The notes: generated by a model not told the origin, from the sequence alone. A stretch of DNA of 22,341 nt from HK-STAS-PATE-36 sp964610345 (GCA_964610345.1 CAZSVQ010000012.1:1-22341); one strand, 5' to 3'. Positions 14,577 through 22,341 are shown, numbered from the stretch's first letter. A program made the numbers and translations.

Positions 14577-14738
14577 TTAAGCTTTTGTAGCTTTAGTTGT
14601 TTTTTTACCCGATTCGCGGCGTGTTGTGTATGCCTTGACTGGAGACGATGCATTTACTTTGCGAGCTAGTTCTAGCACAAGATGACTGCGACGACTTCCA
14701 GTACGACGAGGGGTTGTTCGTTTTTTGGGTTTACCCAT
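14577..14738 (-). CDS. rpmF: 50S ribosomal protein bL32
   Basis: A 53-codon gene on the minus strand, ATG at 14738-14736 and TAA at 14579-14577. The product begins MGKPKKRTTPRRTGSRRSHL, is strongly basic, and ends in a Lys/Thr/Ala tail. PKKRTTxxRTGxRRSH matches the N-terminal extension of bL32. The zinc-binding Cys of many bL32 proteins are absent, as in the known Cys-less (C-minus) type. A near-consensus promoter lies directly upstream. The AAGGAG SD is 13 nt from the ATG, longer than usual, and no other in-frame start is available. It heads the rpmF-nusB-NUDIX-rnc unit. Confidence 0.85.
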   Translation of the reverse strand: MGKPKKRTTPRRTGSRRSHLVLELARKVNASSPVKAYTTRRESGKKTTKATKA

Positions 14739-14782
14739 AAAAAACCAGTTACTCCTTAACGTATTATTTGTATATAAGTTAC

Positions 14783-14811
14783 ATTATAGCAACTTTAGCA
14801 TACATTCTCAA
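14783..14811 (-). promoter_or_regulatory. Promoter of rpmF-nusB-NUDIX-rnc
   Basis: TTGAGA (14811-14806), exactly 17 bp, then perfect TATAAT (14788-14783), placed right after the leuS stop codon. The leader is about 38 nt. Confidence 0.82.
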
Positions 14812-14827
14812 GTCGCAAATTAGTCTG

Positions 14828-17260
14828 TCAAACTACAAAATTAAGTAATTTGTTTGGAACAAAAATTACCTTCCGTACCCCATCGATGAGATAGCTCGCA
14901 ATCTTCTCATCCTCACGAGCTAATTGTTCTATATCTTGCTGAGAACTACCTGAAGCCACTGTTAGTTGCCCCCGAACCTTACCGTTAATCTGTACTACGA
15001 AAGTTAAATTTTCACTTAAAAGATATTTTTCGTCATGAACAGGCCAATCTACCAAATGTATTGAACTAGGTTGCCCAATTTGATGCCACAATTCATCGGC
15101 AATATGTGGTGCATATGGTGCAATCAGCTTCAATAAAGTTTGAATAGCTTGATTCCACTCTTGTGAACTAAATTTATCCACTGCTTTAATTTTGTATAAA
15201 ATATTCACATATTCCATCAAGGCTGAAACGGCCGTATTAAAATTCATGTTATGTAAATCTTTAGAAACTTTATGAATAGCTTGATGTATCGCAACCAACA
15301 AATCTTTGTTCGCCTGCTTATCACTCGAACTTTCTTTATTCAAAAATTCTTGGGTTAGCGTCCATATGCGCGACACAAAACGGTGCGTGCCAGCTACTCC
15401 TTCTGGGTTCCATGGTGTTGTTTGATCATACGGTGCAATAAATGCAATTGCCAGCCTAAGAGCATCGGCACCGTAACCAGCGTCAATAATTTCTGTTGGG
15501 TTAACAACGTTACCTTTGCTTTTACTCATTTTTGTGCCATCAGCAGCCAATATAATACCCTGACCACGACGCGAAAAGTAAGGTTCTGGTGTTGGCACAA
15601 GCCCTTGATCATAAAAGAATTGGTGCCAAAACCGTGAATAAAGCAGGTGAAGTGTGGTATGTTCCATACCCCCTAGGTACATGTCAACCATGCCCCAGTA
15701 TTTAAGCTTATTCTTATCTGCAAACTCATTGTCGTTTTGAGCATCAAAATACCGCAGATAATACCAACTACTACCTGCCCAGTTAGGCATTGTATCAGTT
15801 TCTCGCTTGGCTTTTGCGCCACATTTAGGGCAATCTACAATCACCCAATCTTCAATTAATGCTAGTGGACTCTCACCAGTATCGGTTGGCTCGTAATGTT
15901 CGACCTGTGGCAACTCTACCGGTAGCTGATTAACCGGGACCGGTACTGCGCCACATTTATTGCAGTGAATTATTGGAATAGGTTCGCCCCAGTAATGCTG
16001 TCGGCTAAAAATCCAATCGCGTAATTTGTATGTCACCTTTTCTCTAGCTTGGCCTTTGCTAGCTAAATCTCTTACTATTTCTTCTCGTGTATCTGATGAT
16101 TTTCGCCTATCGTACTTACCAGAATTTACCATGACACCCTCACCTGTAAAACAACCTTCAACCTTTTTGGGTGACTTGACTACTTCTGTGATTGCAATAT
16201 CAAATTTCTTAGCGAACTCATTATCGCGTTCATCGTGAGCCGGTACCGCCATAATGGCGCCAGTGCCGTAGCCAGCTAATACATAATCAGCAATCCAAAT
16301 TGGAGTTTTTTGGTTATTGGCTGGGTTAATTGCATATGCACCAGTGAAGACACCCGTTTTTTCTCGCCCAGCATCTTGGCGCTCAATTTCAGTCTTTGCT
16401 TGGGCTGTTTTTATATAAAAATTTACAGTAGCTTTTTGTCCCTCAGTAACGATTTTTTCAACCAATGGATGTTCTGGCGCAAGCACCATAAAAGTGGCGC
16501 CAAATAACGTATCCGGCCTGGTGGTAAACACAGTTATGCTATCGCCTGACTCAAGCGCAAAATCTACTTCTGCACCTTTGCTACGGCCAATCCAGTTTAT
16601 TTGTTGGTCAGCAATACGGCTCGGGTAATCAACAGTTTGCAAACCATCAATCAACTTGTCGGCATATTCAGTAATTTTAAGTAACCATTGTTTGAGTGTC
16701 TTCTTTTCTACCAAATTATCACAGCGCTCATGACGCCCGTTTACAACTTCTTCATTGGCTAGCCCTGTTTTGCAATATGGGCACCAATTAATTGTTGTTT
16801 CGTCTTGGTACGCTAATCCTGCTTCATAAAATTGTAAAAATAACCACTGCGTCCACTTGTAATAACTTGGGTCAGTCGTACGGAAGGATCTATCCCAATC
16901 AATGCTATAACCCAGTGAATCGAACTGTTTTTGAAAATTACCAACATTTCTATCTGTCGCAACCTGTGGTGCAATTTTATTTTTGATTGCAAAGTTTTCT
17001 GTTGGCAAGCCAAAGGCATCATAACCCATTGGGAACAAAACATTATGCCCGGTCATTCTTTTGTAACGTGCCATAATATCACCAAGAGTGTACTCACGTA
17101 CATGGCCCAGGTGCAAACCGTCTCCAGATGGATAAGGGAACTCTGTTAACATCACATATTTAGGGCGCGACACGTCAAAATCCTTTGCAGAATAAATTTT
17201 GTCATCAGCCCATGTTTTTTGCAATTTAGGTTCAATTTCTTTTGGGTTATATCTCTTCAT
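14828..17260 (-). CDS. leuS: Leucyl-tRNA synthetase
   Basis: LeuRS charges tRNA-Leu with leucine. The 810-aa protein has the class I HIGH motif as HLGH (50-53) in PSGDGLHLGHVREYTLGD, the zinc-like cysteine site NWCPYCKTGLANEEV, a CP1 editing domain (TTRPDTLFGATFMVLAPEHP and GTGAIMAVPAHDERDN), and the KMSKS motif at 577-581 (KMSKSKGNVVNP). The anticodon-binding and C-terminal domains (APYAPHIADELWHQIG, FVVQINGKVRGQL) complete it. Length is normal. A TATAAT box (17274-17269) ends 8 nt before the ATG and there is no SD, so the mRNA is probably leaderless. Confidence 0.98.
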   Translation of the reverse strand: MKRYNPKEIEPKLQKTWADDKIYSAKDFDVSRPKYVMLTEFPYPSGDGLHLGHVREYTLGDIMARYKRMTGHNVLFPMGYDAFGLPTENFAIKNKIAPQVATDRNVGNFQKQFDSLGYSIDWDRSFRTTDPSYYKWTQWLFLQFYEAGLAYQDETTINWCPYCKTGLANEEVVNGRHERCDNLVEKKTLKQWLLKITEYADKLIDGLQTVDYPSRIADQQINWIGRSKGAEVDFALESGDSITVFTTRPDTLFGATFMVLAPEHPLVEKIVTEGQKATVNFYIKTAQAKTEIERQDAGREKTGVFTGAYAINPANNQKTPIWIADYVLAGYGTGAIMAVPAHDERDNEFAKKFDIAITEVVKSPKKVEGCFTGEGVMVNSGKYDRRKSSDTREEIVRDLASKGQAREKVTYKLRDWIFSRQHYWGEPIPIIHCNKCGAVPVPVNQLPVELPQVEHYEPTDTGESPLALIEDWVIVDCPKCGAKAKRETDTMPNWAGSSWYYLRYFDAQNDNEFADKNKLKYWGMVDMYLGGMEHTTLHLLYSRFWHQFFYDQGLVPTPEPYFSRRGQGIILAADGTKMSKSKGNVVNPTEIIDAGYGADALRLAIAFIAPYDQTTPWNPEGVAGTHRFVSRIWTLTQEFLNKESSSDKQANKDLLVAIHQAIHKVSKDLHNMNFNTAVSALMEYVNILYKIKAVDKFSSQEWNQAIQTLLKLIAPYAPHIADELWHQIGQPSSIHLVDWPVHDEKYLLSENLTFVVQINGKVRGQLTVASGSSQQDIEQLAREDEKIASYLIDGVRKVIFVPNKLLNFVV

Positions 17261-17268
17261 TCGGACTT

Positions 17269-17274
17269 ATTATA
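17269..17274 (-). promoter_or_regulatory. leuS -10 box, leaderless
   Basis: Perfect TATAAT, 8 nt before the ATG at 17260. At 17 bp spacing the -35 is poor (TGGATT), so promoter strength is uncertain. Confidence 0.5.
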
Positions 17275-17392
17275 CAAGTTTAACCCCTAATAATCCATAT
17301 TATGATTATTTACCCTAAAAGGATAAAATTGTCTGCTTTCTCTTTATGAACACCCCAGCCAACCGAACAAATCAATCGCCCACACCCGAAAA

Positions 17393-18319
17393 CTATAGTA
17401 TTGTTAGGTACTCACCAGAGAGTACATGACGCCCATGCAACAAATTACTGTGTAATTCGCTAAATTTGTTGGTAACAGGGCCACTTTTGCCGATTTTGCG
17501 GGCATCGATTTCTTTGACAGATGCGATAAACGCCGAAGTTCCGCACAAAAACACTTCATCAGCTATATACAGCTCCGTAAGGTCGACTGTGCGCTGAATT
17601 ACTCGCACGCCTTCTTTCTCTGCCAGCTCAATTATAGTTTTGCGGTTAATGCCTTCCAGTAAGTCACTAGTCGTATCTGGTGTAATAATTGCCCCGTCAC
17701 GCACAAGAAAAATGTTTGATGCCGAACTTTCACAAACATGACCTCCTGCATCCAAAAACACACAGTCATCATAGCCACTATCAATAGCATCCTGCTTTGC
17801 TAATACTGAGTTCACATAAGCACCGTTTACTTTAGCGCGGGCTGGTATCGCATAATCTGGCACTCGTCGCCAAACACTAGTCTTTAGCCTGACACCATCG
17901 GTTGGCACGATCGGACTAGCTGGATATACAAACATGCTTAGTGAGGTCTTTAGGCCGCGTGACCGCGTTCCAGGCACAAGTTCATCAACATGCACACTTG
18001 CTCGCACAAATACATCTTGGTCAACTTCATTAGCTTTAATTAATTCTTTAACTGCTGTTTCAAATTTTTCATACGACCAATCATTATCAAATCCATCTAT
18101 GCCAATAATTTTCGAAGATTCTTGGAGCCTCTTAAAATGATCATTCAGCCTAAAAACCGCCAAACCGCGCTCTGTTTGGTTTACCGGGAAAACCGTGTAT
18201 ACACTTAGTCCATACAATACCGCTGATGAAGCAATACTTAAATTTGCCTCGCCAAAATTCACTAATTTATTATCATAAAATACTTTAGAATTTTTTAATT
18301 TATACATGTTTTCACTCAC
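17393..18319 (-). CDS. ilvE: Class IV PLP aminotransferase, branched-chain type
   Basis: This is a fold-type IV PLP aminotransferase, 308 aa from the GTG at 18319. Lys163 in ARAKVNGAYVNS is the likely Schiff-base lysine, and LLEGINRKTIIELA and the E197-SSASNIFLV loop follow the IlvE pattern (KxxGxYxNSxLAKxxAxxxGYDD). IlvE moves amino groups between branched-chain amino acids and 2-oxoglutarate. The same fold includes D-amino-acid transaminase, and its place directly after ddl and murF makes a link to D-amino acids possible but unproven. The GTG overlaps the ddl stop by 4 nt. An ATG four codons later (18307), 7 nt after GTGAG, is an equally good or better start. A symbol beyond ilvE-like is uncertain. 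Confidence 0.82.
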   Translation of the reverse strand: MSENMYKLKNSKVFYDNKLVNFGEANLSIASSAVLYGLSVYTVFPVNQTERGLAVFRLNDHFKRLQESSKIIGIDGFDNDWSYEKFETAVKELIKANEVDQDVFVRASVHVDELVPGTRSRGLKTSLSMFVYPASPIVPTDGVRLKTSVWRRVPDYAIPARAKVNGAYVNSVLAKQDAIDSGYDDCVFLDAGGHVCESSASNIFLVRDGAIITPDTTSDLLEGINRKTIIELAEKEGVRVIQRTVDLTELYIADEVFLCGTSAFIASVKEIDARKIGKSGPVTNKFSELHSNLLHGRHVLSGEYLTIL

Positions 18320-19287
18320 TTCCTTAATGCTGAGTTTATTATATTATCCAACAGCTCTGGAAAAGACATACCGATTGCTGCTATTTGCTGAGGCAAAAAA
18401 CTTGTAGCCGTCATCCCTGGCAAAGTATTAGTTTCTATAATAAATGGACTATTTTCAGAAATTATTATATCTGTGCGTGAATAACCGCTACATCCGAGTA
18501 TATTATGTGCTTTTAGTGCGATTTCTTGAATTATTTTAATTGTGGTCTTGCCCATATTTCTAGGAGGTGTAGTTTCTTTTGTTGCACCAATATCATATTT
18601 TGCATCATAATCGTAAAATTCTGAGTTTATTGGTTCGACTTCTGTTGGCGGCAAGGCCAATAGCTCACCATTCACATCTAGCACACCGCAAGATACTTCT
18701 CTTCCTTTTATAAATTGCTGCAATAATACTACGGAGTCTTTAGTAAGTGCTGTCTTTACCGCAGTGTTAAGTTTTGCAATATCGCTAACAATACTAACAC
18801 CGACACTGGACCCTTGGGATTGAGGCTTAACGACTATTGGCATGTCTAATTTTTTTTCAACAGCAGACATTAAACTATCACTCCAAGCATTTATCACCAA
18901 TTCCTTGGGTGTATTCAAACCATTATTACTAAATTGCATAGATGCTAGATGCTTCTCCATTGCAAGCTTGCTAGATTTACTACCCGATCCAGTAAATGAC
19001 AATTTCATTTTTTCAAGCAATAATTGAATTTGCCCATCTTCTCCAAAAGCCCCGTGTAAACCAATCATGCAAACATCTATATACTTTTTTAATTCGTTTA
19101 TTGCTTTATCTTGTGTAAGTAGACTGCTTTTGTTAATCTTCCATAGCCCTTCTTTCGTTATCAACACTGGGGTTATATCATACAATTCTTTATTTAACCC
19201 TGCTAACATCTCTTTGCCAGTTTTTAAAGAGACTTCATGTTCAAGTGATGGACCACCATATATTACCGCCACTCTTAATAAACTCAT
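18316..19287 (-). CDS. ddl: D-alanine--D-alanine ligase
   Basis: Ddl joins two D-Ala with ATP for the peptidoglycan stem. The 323-aa ATP-grasp protein has VAVIYGGPSLEHEVSLKTG at the N-terminus, LHGAFGEDGQIQ, the VKPQSQGSSVGVSIV loop, VLLQQFIKGREVSCGVLD, and the C-terminal ETNTLPGMTATSFLPQQ that binds metal and product. Length fits the family. It overlaps murF upstream by 4 nt (ATGA) and the aminotransferase downstream by 4 nt, so translation is likely coupled. No SD of its own is seen. Confidence 0.96.
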   Translation of the reverse strand: MSLLRVAVIYGGPSLEHEVSLKTGKEMLAGLNKELYDITPVLITKEGLWKINKSSLLTQDKAINELKKYIDVCMIGLHGAFGEDGQIQLLLEKMKLSFTGSGSKSSKLAMEKHLASMQFSNNGLNTPKELVINAWSDSLMSAVEKKLDMPIVVKPQSQGSSVGVSIVSDIAKLNTAVKTALTKDSVVLLQQFIKGREVSCGVLDVNGELLALPPTEVEPINSEFYDYDAKYDIGATKETTPPRNMGKTTIKIIQEIALKAHNILGCSGYSRTDIIISENSPFIIETNTLPGMTATSFLPQQIAAIGMSFPELLDNIINSALRK

Positions 19288-20537
19288 CTTTTAAAGTTCT
19301 TTCTTTTTTTAGCTAACCAGTTATTGCTTTGGCGTACCAGTTTTTTTGAATCTTCTGGTTTTGCCAAAAATATTTTTACCGCCTCTTCCATGTAAACATT
19401 ATTTTGTGAACCTTTTGCCAAAATAAAAGTGTCATTTGTAATTTGAGTTTTAACATATTCGCCAGCTTTATATGGATCATCAAAGCTTTTAACCTCACAA
19501 CCTCTAGCTTTTGCTTCTTTTGCAAGATATTTATTAGACTCTGGACCAACTGTAACTAATAAATCTAACTTATTAGGATCACAATATTTGCCAACTCGTT
19601 CATGTTCAAATTTAGATGTCTCACCTAGTTCATTCATATCACCAAGTAGTGCAATTTTATTCTTTGTTGCCTGTTGATATAGCACATCTAATGATGCGAT
19701 AGTTGCGTAGGGGCTGGCGTTATAAGTATCATCAATAATTGTTGAATTATTATAACCTTCGAGTAGCTGGAGTCTGCCTGGTACTGGTTTAATATTGTCG
19801 ACTCCAGATTTTAACTCAGCATGTGACAAACCGAGCAAATCTCCAACAACCAGCCCAGCATTAATTGAATAAGCAAGTGCGGGCGTTAGCACTTTTGGTA
19901 ATTTTAGCCAAGCTTGTTGACTTTTTTTAATACTTAATTTCTGCGCCAACTCTGCAACATAATCAGCTTTAACTGAGCCATAACTAATATATTTTAAATC
20001 TGCGGTTAAGTATTTTTTATCTACTAAATCATTATTGATGATGAGCTTCTTGGCAAATTCAGCAACTGCTAGTTCTTCTTTGGCTACCGCATCAATAGTT
20101 TTAAAATACTCCATATGTTCTGGTGTAACCGCTGTTACTACTGCAATATCTAAGTCTATATATTGCTTAAATTCTAAGATTTGCCCTGGGCTGTCGGTAC
20201 CCAGTTCTAAAACGACTATTTCATATGGATAAGCTTTGATTTGTCTTTGGTTGTTAATTATTACTTTAAGCCAAGCTATCGGGTTAAACAAACTGGGGAT
20301 ATCTTGCCCAAAAAAAACTAGCGGTATAATTGTAATATCGTTATAATTACCTTTTTGCCAACGTACTTTACGATGATCTTCAAGCATCTGGGCAATTGCA
20401 AATTTTGTACTGGTTTTGCCAATACTACCCACGACACCAACAACCACTAAATTATGTTTTTTTCTTAAAACCCTAACTTGATACCAAAGTATCTTGGTTA
20501 TGATGCTCCGCGCAAAAGACTTCATTTTGATTCTCAC
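19284..20537 (-). CDS. murF: MurF-like Mur ligase lacking the N-terminal domain
   Basis: MurF adds D-Ala-D-Ala to the UDP-MurNAc-tripeptide. The 417-aa protein has the Mur ligase P-loop GVVGSIGKTST (34-44), the central-domain segment AVVTAVTPEHMEYF, and the MurF-type sites DDTYNASP and LLGDMNELGE before the C-terminal domain. In ordinary MurF the P-loop lies near residue 110 after a substrate-binding domain; here only a short basic helical stretch (1-30) precedes it. It may therefore bind substrate differently, or be another Mur-ligase branch. Pairing with ddl by a 4-nt overlap supports the MurF role. GTG at 20537 overlaps the upstream stop; ATG at 20525, 7 nt after GTGAG, is the alternative start. 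Confidence 0.85.
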   Translation of the reverse strand: MRIKMKSFARSIITKILWYQVRVLRKKHNLVVVGVVGSIGKTSTKFAIAQMLEDHRKVRWQKGNYNDITIIPLVFFGQDIPSLFNPIAWLKVIINNQRQIKAYPYEIVVLELGTDSPGQILEFKQYIDLDIAVVTAVTPEHMEYFKTIDAVAKEELAVAEFAKKLIINNDLVDKKYLTADLKYISYGSVKADYVAELAQKLSIKKSQQAWLKLPKVLTPALAYSINAGLVVGDLLGLSHAELKSGVDNIKPVPGRLQLLEGYNNSTIIDDTYNASPYATIASLDVLYQQATKNKIALLGDMNELGETSKFEHERVGKYCDPNKLDLLVTVGPESNKYLAKEAKARGCEVKSFDDPYKAGEYVKTQITNDTFILAKGSQNNVYMEEAVKIFLAKPEDSKKLVRQSNNWLAKKRKNFKR

Positions 20538-21439
20538 TGTACCGGGTTAAGTAATTCTTGTAACTTAGCCTCTAGCTCTTGCCGACTAATGGCATTCTCT
20601 GGCACATCAACTGGGTTATGAATGCCTTGACCTCCTAATACTTCTGACTGTTGACCTTCGCCTTGAGTAATTTTAACTAAATTACGGCTTAGCTTATCAA
20701 CGGTTAATTGCACCTTAATAGGGTCTGTACCAGCGTATTCATCTGGGTTTAATTGCTCCATTTGTTGCAAACCTAACATTGCATCGTATGACTTAAGTAA
20801 TTCTGCGTAACCTTGCACATTAATTTCTACTTCATAAACATATACGGCTCGGCCATTTTCTGACTTAACTTGAGTTTTGGTAAAGTCGGTTTTGTAAACG
20901 TTTTTGCTATGCATAATATTTAATAATTGGCCACGTAAATTTGCTGGCAGGTTGCCAAAAGGTACTATTCCAAACACAGTTTGAGAAAAAGTTGAGCCAC
21001 CACCTTCTAGCTTAGTAGTTTTACCCCATTGATTAAGTAATTTTGAAAAATCAACTTTTGGCTTGTCCTCTTGAGCGGGCATGTCAATAGCACTATAACT
21101 AACATACTCATCATTAGGGTTAGAAATACTTGCAGTCACAACGTTAACATCGCCTTGTGGAGTTGGCTGACTAATTACAGTTTTGCCCTTAACTATATTA
21201 TTAGCACCAAATTGAGCTTGCGAAATTTGGGTCATTTTACCCTGCACACTGTCTTGAGAAACCGATTTAGATACACCAAAAGTACTTAAACTATTTGAAA
21301 GCATGCCATAAAAAACATTACTCTTGCTGGTATACACCCTTGCCCACCAAAGCCAACTTAAAAATACCACTAAGACTATACCTAGGATTAATCCTGTTTT
21401 TAAATATACGAGCTTTTCTTCTTTGATTGTTTTTGCCAT
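20534..21439 (-). CDS. Membrane-anchored extracellular protein of unknown function
   Basis: The 301-aa protein begins MAKTIKEEKLVYLK and has one hydrophobic helix (about 15-37, LILGIVLVVFLSWLWWARVY). The remaining ~265 residues have no Cys and presumably lie outside the membrane. They contain a Gln/Ser/Thr-rich stretch, then a folded-looking region (VYVYEVEINVQGYAELLKSY; KVQLTVDKLSRNLVKI) and a helical end (RQELEAKLQELLN). I do not recognise a family. It overlaps murF by 4 nt and leads the cell-wall unit, so a role at the cell envelope is likely. The start is set at 21439 rather than the in-frame TTG at 21475, which is part of the -35 box. Confidence 0.78.
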   Translation of the reverse strand: MAKTIKEEKLVYLKTGLILGIVLVVFLSWLWWARVYTSKSNVFYGMLSNSLSTFGVSKSVSQDSVQGKMTQISQAQFGANNIVKGKTVISQPTPQGDVNVVTASISNPNDEYVSYSAIDMPAQEDKPKVDFSKLLNQWGKTTKLEGGGSTFSQTVFGIVPFGNLPANLRGQLLNIMHSKNVYKTDFTKTQVKSENGRAVYVYEVEINVQGYAELLKSYDAMLGLQQMEQLNPDEYAGTDPIKVQLTVDKLSRNLVKITQGEGQQSEVLGGQGIHNPVDVPENAISRQELEAKLQELLNPVQ

Positions 21440-21445
21440 AGGATT

Positions 21446-21475
21446 ATTGTACCAGTAACTATTGCAGGCTACCAA
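21446..21475 (-). promoter_or_regulatory. Promoter of the cell-wall gene unit, leaderless
   Basis: TTGGTA (21475-21470), an 18-bp spacer and TACAAT (21451-21446) end 6 nt before the ATG at 21439. It would drive membrane protein-murF-ddl-aminotransferase. Confidence 0.6.
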
Positions 21476-21513
21476 TTATAGATATTTTATTATAAAATCA
21501 ATCTGTAAAACCA

Positions 21514-21590
21514 GGGGCATTGGCGCAGTTGGCTAGCGCGCATCCATGGCATGGATGAGGTCAAGGGTTCGAATCCCTTATGCTCCACCA
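21514..21590 (+). tRNA. tRNA-Ala (anticodon GGC)
   Basis: A 77-nt cloverleaf. Acceptor GGGGCAT pairs with ATGCTCC, including the G3-U70 wobble that marks alanine tRNAs. The D stem is GCGC/GCGC, the anticodon stem CATCC/GGATG with loop ATGGCAT (anticodon GGC at 21548-21550), and the T arm AAGGG-TTCGAAT-CCCTT. The CCA end is encoded. It reads GCC and GCU codons by wobble. A TATAAA (21491-21496) upstream may be its -10 box; no clear terminator follows beyond a T-rich stretch. Confidence 0.97.
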
Positions 21591-21620
21591 TATTTATTTT
21601 TGATTTTTTTAAGTGACCAC

Positions 21621-21650
21621 TTGGTAACCATAAGCACTTTCTAGTATACT
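21621..21650 (+). promoter_or_regulatory. Promoter of the ferric-reductase-like gene, nearly leaderless
   Basis: TTGGTA (21621-21626), an 18-bp spacer and TATACT (21645-21650) end 8 nt before the ATG at 21659. There is no SD. The -35 hexamer is identical to that of the cell-wall unit at 21475-21470. Confidence 0.5.
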
Positions 21651-21658
21651 TTAACTAG

Positions 21659-22341
21659 ATGAATCAAGTATCACGCGGCACGCTTGTAATTACTGTTGGC
21701 GTTATTTTGCCTGTACTTTTTTATTTTATTGCAGAAGGCTTTACTATTAACCTGGATTCACTAGGGCGTGTTACAGGCCTAGCCGGACTGTCTGCCTTGT
21801 CCATCAACATCATACTCAGTGCTCGATTAAAAATTTTTGACAAACTATTTCATGGCTTAGATAAAATGTATAAAGTCCACCATATTTTAGGCTGCGTTAC
21901 TTTGTTACTTATTTTGGCGCATTTTAACTTTATCATATTAAAATTATCTATTGGTTCATTGCAGGTTGGTTACGATTTTATTTTGGGGTTTGGTGGTTGG
22001 TACCGTGTTTCTGCTAAGATTGGCCTACTACTTCTTTTGTCTGGCATGATTACAGTTTTATATCTAAAAGTTAGTTATAAATGGTTTATTTTGATTCACC
22101 GTATAATGGCTGTGGCGATATTTTTTGGTGGCTACCATGCGCTTTTAGTGCCTAAAAATAGCATCATTACAAACCCAATATTATTTATATATATGGTAAG
22201 TTTAGGGGGATTTGCGATACTGGTTTTTATTTATCGTTCAATTTTCCATAAACCACTTAATAAGACATTTATATATAAAATAACTAAGATAAATTTACTT
22301 GGTACCGTTACAGAAATTTATATGAAACCTGTCAACCGAGC
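21659..22341 (+). CDS. Ferric-reductase-like transmembrane oxidoreductase (partial, runs off right edge)
   Basis: The open frame from ATG at 21659 runs 227 codons to the window edge without a stop. It starts MNQVSRGTLVITVGVILPVL and shows about six hydrophobic helices. Two His pairs sit at the spacing expected for two stacked haems: His74 (or 75) with His88, and His147 with His160 (HRIMAVAIFFGGYH). This is the ferric reductase/NADPH-oxidase membrane domain. After about residue 205 the sequence turns soluble (TKINLLGTVTEIYMKP), as expected for the start of a ferredoxin-reductase-type FAD/NAD(P)H domain. It probably passes electrons across the membrane to iron, oxygen or another acceptor. Confidence 0.82.
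   Translation, partial: MNQVSRGTLVITVGVILPVLFYFIAEGFTINLDSLGRVTGLAGLSALSINIILSARLKIFDKLFHGLDKMYKVHHILGCVTLLLILAHFNFIILKLSIGSLQVGYDFILGFGGWYRVSAKIGLLLLLSGMITVLYLKVSYKWFILIHRIMAVAIFFGGYHALLVPKNSIITNPILFIYMVSLGGFAILVFIYRSIFHKPLNKTFIYKITKINLLGTVTEIYMKPVNR

Noticed and set aside
17296..17340. Possible terminator between the aminotransferase gene and leuS
   Set aside because: The stem around CCCT/AGG is short, imperfect and AT-only outside, with no T run in the right place.
17346..17429. Small plus-strand frame starting ATGAACACCCCAGCC
   Set aside because: Only 27 codons, no SD, and its second half is antisense to the end of the aminotransferase gene.
1..22341. CRISPR array, origin of replication, riboswitch or rRNA
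   Set aside because: No regularly spaced repeats, no DnaA-box cluster, no conserved riboswitch core and no rRNA segment were seen on either strand.

Overview
The window looks like a chromosomal piece of a small-genome, AT-rich bacterium of the Candidate Phyla Radiation, most likely Saccharibacteria (TM7) or a close relative. This is an inference from gene content and style: a Mur ligase that lacks its N-terminal domain, a Cys-less bL32, bS16 and KH proteins with long C-terminal tails, a DUF7144-type membrane protein, and very short or absent 5' leaders. No 16S rRNA is present to confirm it. TGA ends several good genes (883, 18316-18318, 20534-20536), so the UGA=Gly code of Gracilibacteria/Absconditabacteria is excluded.

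Left part (1-5100) is accessory DNA. It holds a metallo-beta-lactamase-fold hydrolase with a changed metal motif, then two divergent genes (HTH-ComF-like phosphoribosyltransferase on -, winged-helix-Fic protein on +) whose shared 209-bp intergenic region carries two different operator-like repeat sets. It also holds debris of insertion-sequence transposases (left edge and 3210-3510) and a membrane-anchored DUF1996 protein. The Fic protein has Gln in place of the catalytic His, so the divergent pair looks like a regulatory module and is the least expected thing in the window.

Middle part (5186-11900): typA/bipA (-); a 4-TM DUF7144-like protein (+) with promoter, Shine-Dalgarno (SD) sequence and terminator; a 703-aa fusion of two alpha/beta hydrolases with an HdeD-like membrane domain (+); a multi-TM DUF4203-like protein (-); trmD (-); and a GC-richer winged-helix regulator (+) with a hairpin over its SD. 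A bidirectional terminator closes this part.

Right part (11900-21500), almost all on -, is core housekeeping: rpsP-khpA (one promoter); rpmF-nusB-NUDIX-rnc (one promoter, genes nearly touching; rpmF is a 53-codon gene); leuS; and a tightly overlapping run of membrane-anchored protein, murF-like, ddl and a branched-chain-type aminotransferase, i.e. a peptidoglycan stem-peptide unit. On + at the right edge are tRNA-Ala(GGC), with the G3:U70 identity pair, and the start of a ferric-reductase-like haem membrane protein.

A recurring signal is that several genes (101, trmD at 11187, leuS at 17260, the membrane protein at 21439, the reductase at 21659) have a -10 box 6-8 nt before the ATG and no SD, so their mRNAs are probably leaderless. 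In two of them the longest open frame starts at a TTG that is really part of the -35 box.
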